The notes below the pieces were generated by a model. That model saw nothing but the letters and a program-made list of their open reading frames with translations. It ran no database searches and had not been told where the DNA came from. A DNA stretch of 64,000 nt, from positions 114,217 to 178,216 of the forward strand of contig DXJO01000041.1 in NCBI GenBank assembly GCA_019057475.1, given 5' to 3'. This DNA is from Candidatus Thorarchaeota archaeon (GTDB lineage: Archaea; Asgardarchaeota; Thorarchaeia; Thorarchaeales; Thorarchaeaceae). Position numbers and translations under genes: made by a program. Positions 58,739-64,000 of this stretch are shown piece after piece (the stretch's first letter is position 1; every line of letters begins with the position of its first letter).

Positions 58739-58785
58739 TTTATATTGGAAGCCAGCGCGCGGCGGTCATATAACAAGAGTTGTTA
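58739..58785 (+). promoter_or_regulatory. Promoter region of cdc48 with an inverted repeat
   Basis: In the 248-base gap before cdc48 there are two box A-like elements, TTTATAT (58739-58745) and TCATATAAC (58767-58775). The second overlaps a perfect inverted repeat TAACAA-GAG-TTGTTA at 58771-58785, a candidate operator. The remaining gap to 58926 holds a GGAGG site (58911-58915) and no gene. Confidence 0.4.
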
Positions 58786-58926
58786 CATACCGAAGTATAT
58801 CGGTGGTAGAGAAATACTCTTTAGCGGAAAACCAGGACAGAGTAGCAAGACGGCATTCATTGAATAGGGATTTACCGTCCTTGTTTCTGGACTGCAAACT
58901 CACATTATGGAGGTTGCGTTTAGCTA

Positions 58927-61122
58927 ATGGTCGAGATTGTTCTGAAAGTTGCAGAGGCTGAGCACAGAGACATTGGGCGATTCATAGTAAGAATTGACGC
59001 GGTATCGATGGAGAAACTGGGTGTCAGGACAGGAGATATAATCCAAATCAAGGGCAAAAGAGCAACCGCTGCCATCGCTTGGCCAGCCTATCAAGGCGAT
59101 AAGGGCCGTGAGATCATCAGAATGGACGGCCGGATTAGAAGAAATGCAGGCGTTAGTTTAAGCGAGAAGGTGACAGTTTCCAGAGCTAACGAGGAACCCG
59201 CGCGCAATGTCATACTTGCCCCAACCTCTGTTCCAATCAGACCCGAGCCCAGATTCGAAGAGTTTGTAAAAAGGAAACTGCTTAACTGCCCTGTAACTCC
59301 CCAAGATACTGTATTTATCCCAATTCTGGGACGGGCGATTCCCTTCAAAGTCACATCGATAAAACCTGCTGGTACCGTTGTTGTGCAACATTCAACTATA
59401 CTTACGATTGCCGAGAAACCGACCGGCGATGTTATTGGTACGTCGATGGTTACGTATGAAGAGATAGGTGGTCTTTCAGACGAGATCCAGCGCATTAGAG
59501 AGATGGTCGAGCTTCCCATGAGGCATCCAGAGCTCTTCAAGCGGCTGGGAATTGATCCTCCGCGCGGACTGATTCTCCACGGCCCTCCGGGTACGGGAAA
59601 GACACTCCTGGCTAAGGCTGTGGCTAGCGAGTCAGAAGCGAATTTCATTCACATCAACGGCCCTGAAATCATGTCGAAGTTCTACGGCGAGTCAGAACAG
59701 AAGCTTCGTAAGATCTTCGAGGACGCAGAAGAAAATGCCCCTAGTATTATCTTCATAGATGAGATTGACGCGATTGCACCCAAGAGGGAGGATGTGCAGG
59801 GAGAAGTTGAAAGAAGGGTTGTCGCACAACTTCTCGCAACAATGGATGGCCTCAAATCTAGAGGACAGGTTGTAGTCATTGCGGCCACAAACAGAGTGAA
59901 TGCAGTTGATCCGGCACTGAGAAGGCCGGGCAGGTTTGACCGCGAGATTGAGATTGGCGTTCCGGATAAAACGGGACGGCTCGAGGTACTCCACATCCAT
60001 TCAAGGGGCATGCCTCTGACAGAAGAGGGCGATTTACGCGTTGACCTAGAATCATTAGCTAGTAGAACACATGGGTTTGTAGGAGCCGATCTTCATGCCC
60101 TCTGCAGAGAAGCGGCAATGAAGGCATTGAGAAGATACTTGCCGAAAATCAACCTTGATGAAGAGGAGATACCACAAGATGTGCTCGACCAGTTGGAGGT
60201 CACCAACGACGACTTCCTCGGGGCACTACGGGAAATTCAACCGACCGCGGTGCGAGAGGTATTCATTGAGATTCCAAACGTGCACTGGAGTGATATCGGA
60301 GGGCTTCAAGAAGTAAAAGACACGTTAATCGAGGTCGTAGAGTGGCCTCTTAAAAGACCCGAAACATTCACACGCCTAGGAATCTCGCCCCCAAAGGGCG
60401 TACTCATCTACGGTCCACCTGGTGCTGGAAAGACGCTCCTTGCTAGAGCTGTAGCAACGGAAAGTGAGGCGAACTTCATTAGTGTCAAAGGCCCAGAACT
60501 GCTCTCCAAATGGGTGGGTGAGAGCGAGAAAGCGGTCCGCGAGATATTCCGAAAAGCAAGAACTGCAGCACCAGCAATAATATTCTTTGACGAAATTGAT
60601 GCGATTGCCCCTACGAGGGGGAGGAGCGCTGGAGATAGTCATGTCACTGAGAGAGTCATTAGTCAACTCTTGACAGAGATGGACGGCCTTGAATCAATGA
60701 AAGATGTGATTGTTCTAGCTGCGACAAATCGTCCAGAGCTCATAGATAGAGCTCTTCTCAGGACTGGCAGGTTTGACCGGTTTGTCTATGTGCCAGCACC
60801 CGATAAAAGTAGCCGACAGAAGATATTCGAGATATATACCAAAAACATGCCACTTGACGAGGATGTAGCAATTGAGAAACTGGTGGAGATGACCGAGTAC
60901 TTCGTTGGTGGCGATGTCGAGGCGCTATGTCGGGAGGCAGGCATGCGTGCCCTTAGGGAGAATATGGATGCTGAAATCGTTTCAATGAAGCACTTCAAGG
61001 ATGCATTGAAAACGTTGCATGCATCCGTCACGCCACAGATCCTTGAGAACTACGAGAAAATGGATAAGGATCTTCGAAGGATTTCTGTGACGGAAATGGC
61101 TCAACGTCCTGGAACAATATGA
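58927..61122 (+). CDS. cdc48: Cdc48/VCP-type AAA ATPase
   Basis: A 731-residue Cdc48 homologue. The N-domain (residues 1-175) is a double-psi barrel plus a four-strand domain. D1 has Walker [14 protein letters not shown] near 220 and Walker [16 protein letters not shown] near 274. D2 has [13 protein letters not shown] near 495 and [15 protein letters not shown] near 552. The hexamer unfolds proteins for the proteasome. The C-terminus ([14 protein letters not shown]) lacks a clear HbYX tail. The next small gene starts 21 bases later. Confidence 0.96.
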   Translation: MVEIVLKVAEAEHRDIGRFIVRIDAVSMEKLGVRTGDIIQIKGKRATAAIAWPAYQGDKGREIIRMDGRIRRNAGVSLSEKVTVSRANEEPARNVILAPTSVPIRPEPRFEEFVKRKLLNCPVTPQDTVFIPILGRAIPFKVTSIKPAGTVVVQHSTILTIAEKPTGDVIGTSMVTYEEIGGLSDEIQRIREMVELPMRHPELFKRLGIDPPRGLILHGPPGTGKTLLAKAVASESEANFIHINGPEIMSKFYGESEQKLRKIFEDAEENAPSIIFIDEIDAIAPKREDVQGEVERRVVAQLLATMDGLKSRGQVVVIAATNRVNAVDPALRRPGRFDREIEIGVPDKTGRLEVLHIHSRGMPLTEEGDLRVDLESLASRTHGFVGADLHALCREAAMKALRRYLPKINLDEEEIPQDVLDQLEVTNDDFLGALREIQPTAVREVFIEIPNVHWSDIGGLQEVKDTLIEVVEWPLKRPETFTRLGISPPKGVLIYGPPGAGKTLLARAVATESEANFISVKGPELLSKWVGESEKAVREIFRKARTAAPAIIFFDEIDAIAPTRGRSAGDSHVTERVISQLLTEMDGLESMKDVIVLAATNRPELIDRALLRTGRFDRFVYVPAPDKSSRQKIFEIYTKNMPLDEDVAIEKLVEMTEYFVGGDVEALCREAGMRALRENMDAEIVSMKHFKDALKTLHASVTPQILENYEKMDKDLRRISVTEMAQRPGTI

Positions 61123-61143
61123 ATAACGGAAAGTGATGGTGGA

Positions 61144-61404
61144 TTGGCGACTTGGACAGCAATACCGCTTAGGAATTTAGTGGTAAACATACTGAAGAAA
61201 CGTCATGGAGTCGTCCTAGAGGATGAGCTCAGAAGGGCGTTGAAGAAGGAGATTGGCAAAGAACCCAGTGAGGCTGAACTTAACTCGGCTCTGATGCAGC
61301 TTGAAATCAACGGTCTCGTACATGTCAGTCAAATTACTAGGACCAAGCGTCGTATAGAAGTCGTTGGAGAGGGTAGAGAGTTCCTTGCAGTGGACGAGGA
61401 TTAG
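61144..61404 (+). CDS. Small winged-helix-like protein downstream of cdc48
   Basis: An 86-residue protein: a helix-rich N-terminus (NLVVNILKKRHGVVLEDELRRALKKEIGKEPSEAELNSALMQLEINGLVHVSQ) with a wing-like TKRRIEVVGEG strand pair. This fits a compact winged-helix domain. The TTG start at 61144 has GGTGG very close upstream, so the exact start is uncertain. It may be co-transcribed with cdc48. The partner, DNA or protein, is unknown. Confidence 0.7.
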   Translation: MATWTAIPLRNLVVNILKKRHGVVLEDELRRALKKEIGKEPSEAELNSALMQLEINGLVHVSQITRTKRRIEVVGEGREFLAVDED

Positions 61405-61432
61405 TGCGCCTCGGCGCTAAGGTGAGAATCCT

Positions 61433-61894
61433 ATGCTTGGTAAGAGAGTCCTAGCAGCGGGAAAGTTTGACATTCTACACCTTGGACATCTTGCATACCT
61501 AAATCAGGCTAGACAACTAGCAGGTGAGGATGGCGAGCTAGTGGTCGTCATAGCTCTCGATAAGACCATAGAAAAGCAGAAAGGCGCCCCGCCAGTCTTC
61601 CCGCAAGAGCAAAGGCGTCGACTTGTTGAATCCCTAGAGACTGTTGATAGGGCAGTCCTCGGATATGATACTGAAGACCAGTCCATCATTGTGCATGACA
61701 TCAAGCCAGATATCGTGGCTCTTGGATATGATCAGAATGCCAATACACACGCCATTGAGGAGCGGCTGTCCGAAGCTGGACTGAGCACGAAAATTGTCAG
61801 GCTCGAGAAGATGAAGGCTGACGGTCTTTGCTCATCTACGCTAATCAGAAGGCGAATAATCGACTACTATAGAGAGAATGGCAGAGCCCGCTAA
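61433..61894 (+). CDS. ribL: FAD synthase RibL (cytidylyltransferase family)
   Basis: A 153-residue nucleotidyltransferase. The HxGH motif is in KFDILHLGHLAYL near residue 12 and the second catalytic motif is SSTLIRRRI near 134. The size and the GYDQNAN segment match archaeal RibL, which adenylates FMN to FAD; the related glycerol-3-phosphate cytidylyltransferases share these motifs. ATG 61433 with GGTGAG upstream. It ends four bases from the convergent membrane protein gene. Confidence 0.85.
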   Translation: MLGKRVLAAGKFDILHLGHLAYLNQARQLAGEDGELVVVIALDKTIEKQKGAPPVFPQEQRRRLVESLETVDRAVLGYDTEDQSIIVHDIKPDIVALGYDQNANTHAIEERLSEAGLSTKIVRLEKMKADGLCSSTLIRRRIIDYYRENGRAR

Positions 61895-61898
61895 CTAC

Positions 61899-63245
61899 TC
61901 AAATTATTAGCTCGCCACGTGCCTCTGCATCATGCCGCTTGGCAGCTAACCGTTCTCTACGGTCAAATGTGGCCTTCCATAGGAAATAGGAAACTCCAGT
62001 TAGCCCTATCATTAGTGCTAGTCCACCCAGAGCCCACCAGCCGGTCTTGAAATGTTCTGAGAAATCTGGTAACGGCCCCGCAATGAAGTAAGGCCAGTTG
62101 ATGAAGACTCCGATAGTATAGAGGAGAGCTACCAGAGCAATCTGCCTGAGATAACCCATGGCTTGTTCATCATCCTTGAGAAAGATCGCTATGGGACCTA
62201 ACCAGAAGACATACCATGGCATTTCCCAACGAAAATAGAATAGGATTGCCGGAAGCATATAGATATAGAGCGGCACAAGAAGATTCAGTTTCTCTCGCCA
62301 AGAGGCTTCAATGAATTTCTGCCTATGGGGGAAGTACTTCCCTACTGTGAGGAGCATGAAAGCTGCGTAGATTACAAGTGGAATCAATGCTGGAGGCCAG
62401 AGATATGTCACTCCTGCAAGCGGACCCTTTGTTGGCGACGTGAAGAGCAATCCGGGATACATCGGATTGACTATTTCTGTGCTATACGCAGAAGTGTTGA
62501 AGAAATGTGACATGAGCGAATCAAAACTGGCTCCAAGAAAGGTGAAGGGAATTATCGTTAGCAGAGATGACAAGAAGAACCAAATCGACGCACTGGGGGC
62601 GGTCAAGAACATCAATGGGAATGCCACTCCGGAGTAAATCTTGGTCTGCACCGATAAGCCCAGGGTGAGCATCGCTTTGTTCATTTGACCCTCTTTCTGC
62701 AATACTAGTGCCATCAGAAGGAGACAGTCCACAATTGGTTCCAGCTTCCCCCCGCCTGCAGACATTACCAGACCGTAAATGAAGTACCCAGCGAAGAATG
62801 AACGAGCCCATTGTACTTTGTAAATCTTATCACGGAGCAGAATCGCAATGAGGACTAAGTTCAGGTTGAACACAAGCACAAGAACGAAGTTTATCCAGAG
62901 CGGCTGTAGATCATTCACTCCGGGAAAAAGCCAGGTTGCGATTGCAAAAAAGATTAGCCCGAATACAGGATACTCGTAGGTAATGTTACCAAGATATCCT
63001 GGAAGTACGTGCTCCCCATCATTGAAATCCCATTCAGGGGGTAGCGCTTCAGCCAGCTCTTGGTCTGTCATGTTGTATACGCCGAAGCCATATATCCAGA
63101 ATGCTTCTCCGTACATCTCATTTCTGTTGCGATCACGTTCGATGACCATCGCATCTGCAATAGGGATTGCAAGTATTGAGATGACCAAGCTCAGCACGAG
63201 GTACTTTCTGAACTCGTATATGCTTAGAGAAATTGCGCTGAGCAT
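61899..63245 (-). CDS. Polytopic GT-C-like glycosyltransferase (DUF2029-like)
   Basis: A 448-residue protein with about ten to eleven membrane spans. A large extracytoplasmic loop after the first span carries acidic residues (MVIERDRNR near 33, then YEYPVFGLIFF near 90), the usual place of the catalytic acid in GT-C mannosyltransferases such as DUF2029/GT87. GKLEPIVDCLLLM and FRWEMPWYVFWLGP are further conserved-looking loops. It probably uses a polyprenyl-phosphate sugar. Specificity unknown. ATG 63245. Confidence 0.55.
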   Translation of the reverse strand: MLSAISLSIYEFRKYLVLSLVISILAIPIADAMVIERDRNRNEMYGEAFWIYGFGVYNMTDQELAEALPPEWDFNDGEHVLPGYLGNITYEYPVFGLIFFAIATWLFPGVNDLQPLWINFVLVLVFNLNLVLIAILLRDKIYKVQWARSFFAGYFIYGLVMSAGGGKLEPIVDCLLLMALVLQKEGQMNKAMLTLGLSVQTKIYSGVAFPLMFLTAPSASIWFFLSSLLTIIPFTFLGASFDSLMSHFFNTSAYSTEIVNPMYPGLLFTSPTKGPLAGVTYLWPPALIPLVIYAAFMLLTVGKYFPHRQKFIEASWREKLNLLVPLYIYMLPAILFYFRWEMPWYVFWLGPIAIFLKDDEQAMGYLRQIALVALLYTIGVFINWPYFIAGPLPDFSEHFKTGWWALGGLALMIGLTGVSYFLWKATFDRRERLAAKRHDAEARGELII

Positions 63246-64000
63246 CTTCTTGTGACCGCCCTAGCCAGAGTAGGTGTTTCGAAAATCTTCCCCCAGTGGT
63301 GGTAATTAACCTTGTGTAACTTTGGGCAAATGAACCATAGTGTTCACTCACCGAGTTGCAGGGGACGAGTCAGGAGCGATGGAATTCTTGCAGAATCCTA
63401 GCAATTTGGAATACAGAGATGTAAGAAACAAGTAAGATTCTCACAATGCATAGGTGCCATCCACATGTGCCTGCATCGGGGGGATTCGTCTGAAAGCCTT
63501 TCTGTGTAGCGTTTCGAACAAACAGGTCCCAAATTGTGTGGGCCTTATCAGTACTGGAGAACCATTACATACTATGAGAGGATTAGGCAAGTGGGCCAAT
63601 GCTGTTTCACGCAGCACACTCTCGCTCCCGAAAGCCCGAGGGAAGGTTTCTTCTCAAGGGAGGTCCTTACTCTCCACAAAGGGTGGTGTATCGCACTCTG
63701 GAGAGTCCGCGGCTGTTCACCATGCATAGACGAGCCTTCTCAGTTTCAGTGATGAATCTGGGATGGGTGATAATGACCCCGCCGTGGCAAGAACTGTGAA
63801 GACCCTCTCTGTCGCTGGGAGTGATACATCAGCATCAAGACAGGAGAAGGAAGCCAAGTCTGTAGGAAGAATCCCATCTCGATGATGACAGACAAAGCCC
63901 CTGCTGACTCCAGCGGAGAATGGAGGATGGTGACATCTGGCAGGGGAAGGGTGGAACACAGGAGTTTCTTGCAGTTGAGTGTCACTCACATGAAATGTAA
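63246..64000. other. 755-base terminal stretch without a supported gene
   Basis: Several short overlapping frames exist on both strands, but none has a good ribosome site, recognisable motif or typical codon use. A weak C/D-box-like pair (ATGATGA at 63882-63888 and CTGA at 63904-63907) is present without a convincing second pair. Local inverted repeats such as GGTCCC/GGGCC near 63522-63542 suggest structure. I see nothing that can be annotated. Confidence 0.4.

Noticed and set aside
63882..63907. Possible C/D-box small RNA (ATGATGA and CTGA)
   Set aside because: Only one box pair is convincing; the needed second pair and terminal stem are not seen.
63454..64000. Overlapping short frames at the right end of the window (for example 63454-63729 plus strand and 63717-63989 minus strand)
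   Set aside because: They overlap each other on both strands, lack ribosome sites and recognisable motifs, and have irregular composition.
1..64000. CRISPR arrays, transposases or integrases
   Set aside because: No regularly spaced short repeats and no transposase- or integrase-like protein were seen, despite repeat-flanked segments at 11.4-25.8 kb and 35.9-37.1 kb.

Overview
The window is archaeal chromosome. It carries archaeal/eukaryotic-type ribosomal proteins (S19e, L39e, L31e, LX, L10/P0, L12/P1), aIF6, aIF1A, aIF2-beta, aEF1-beta, PDCD5, prefoldin alpha, FtsY, Spt5, SecE, FtsZ, topoisomerase VI, FEN1, Rio1, NMD3, Cdc48, RNase P Rpp21 and Trm112. Purine-rich Shine-Dalgarno sites precede many ATG, GTG and TTG starts. 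A ribophorin-I-like protein beside an Alg7/DPAGT1-type enzyme suggests an Asgard archaeon, perhaps Thorarchaeota-like; that placement is inference.

Layout. 0-4.3 kb: a ribosome and translation cluster (rnp4, yhbY, S19e, PDCD5, L39e, L31e, aIF6, LX, pfdA, ftsY). 4.3-7.5 kb: argF, a PfkB kinase and ftsZ. 7.5-11.3 kb: secE, spt5, L11, L1, L10, L12, ended by a hairpin terminator. 11.4-25.8 kb: an A+T-richer block flanked by two direct copies of the 5' part of a histone-deacetylase-family gene. It holds a complete branched-chain-amino-acid-type ABC importer, two acyl-CoA ligases, two KASIII-fold proteins, two alpha/beta hydrolases and a MaoC hydratase. It looks like an acquired import and CoA-activation island. 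The left copy of the flanking gene is broken and is fused in frame to what looks like the tail of an alpha/beta hydrolase.

25.5-37.1 kb: the intact deacetylase-like gene, a winged-helix regulator with a membrane partner and palindromic operator, a radical-SAM/HhH protein, thiL, a rubredoxin-TPP enzyme fusion, a small helical-repeat protein, a ten-helix membrane protein built of five repeats, and three tRNA genes (Arg-TCT, Thr-CGT, Leu-GAG). Each of these tRNAs is interrupted outside the anticodon loop by a 30-nt intron; Arg also has a normal 37/38 intron. A 23-nt copy of the tRNA-Leu 3' end lies 1.15 kb further on. 37-44 kb: a Gfo/Idh oxidoreductase, the tRNA t6A methylthiotransferase, a MoaD-like beta-grasp protein, an LpdD-like protein, the two glycine decarboxylase P subunits, Trm112 and tRNA-Gln.

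44-64 kb: an HD protein; the 983-residue ribophorin-I-like membrane protein (with an FKBP domain nested in a DOMON domain) divergent from the GlcNAc-1-phosphate transferase; top6A/top6B; then a run of translation and replication genes (KH/Pno1, rio1, aIF1A, nmd3, DUF424, aIF2-beta, RPA32-like, fen1, a Zn-ribbon protein, aEF1-beta), cdc48, a small winged-helix protein, ribL and a polytopic glycosyltransferase-like protein. The last 755 bases hold no gene I can support.
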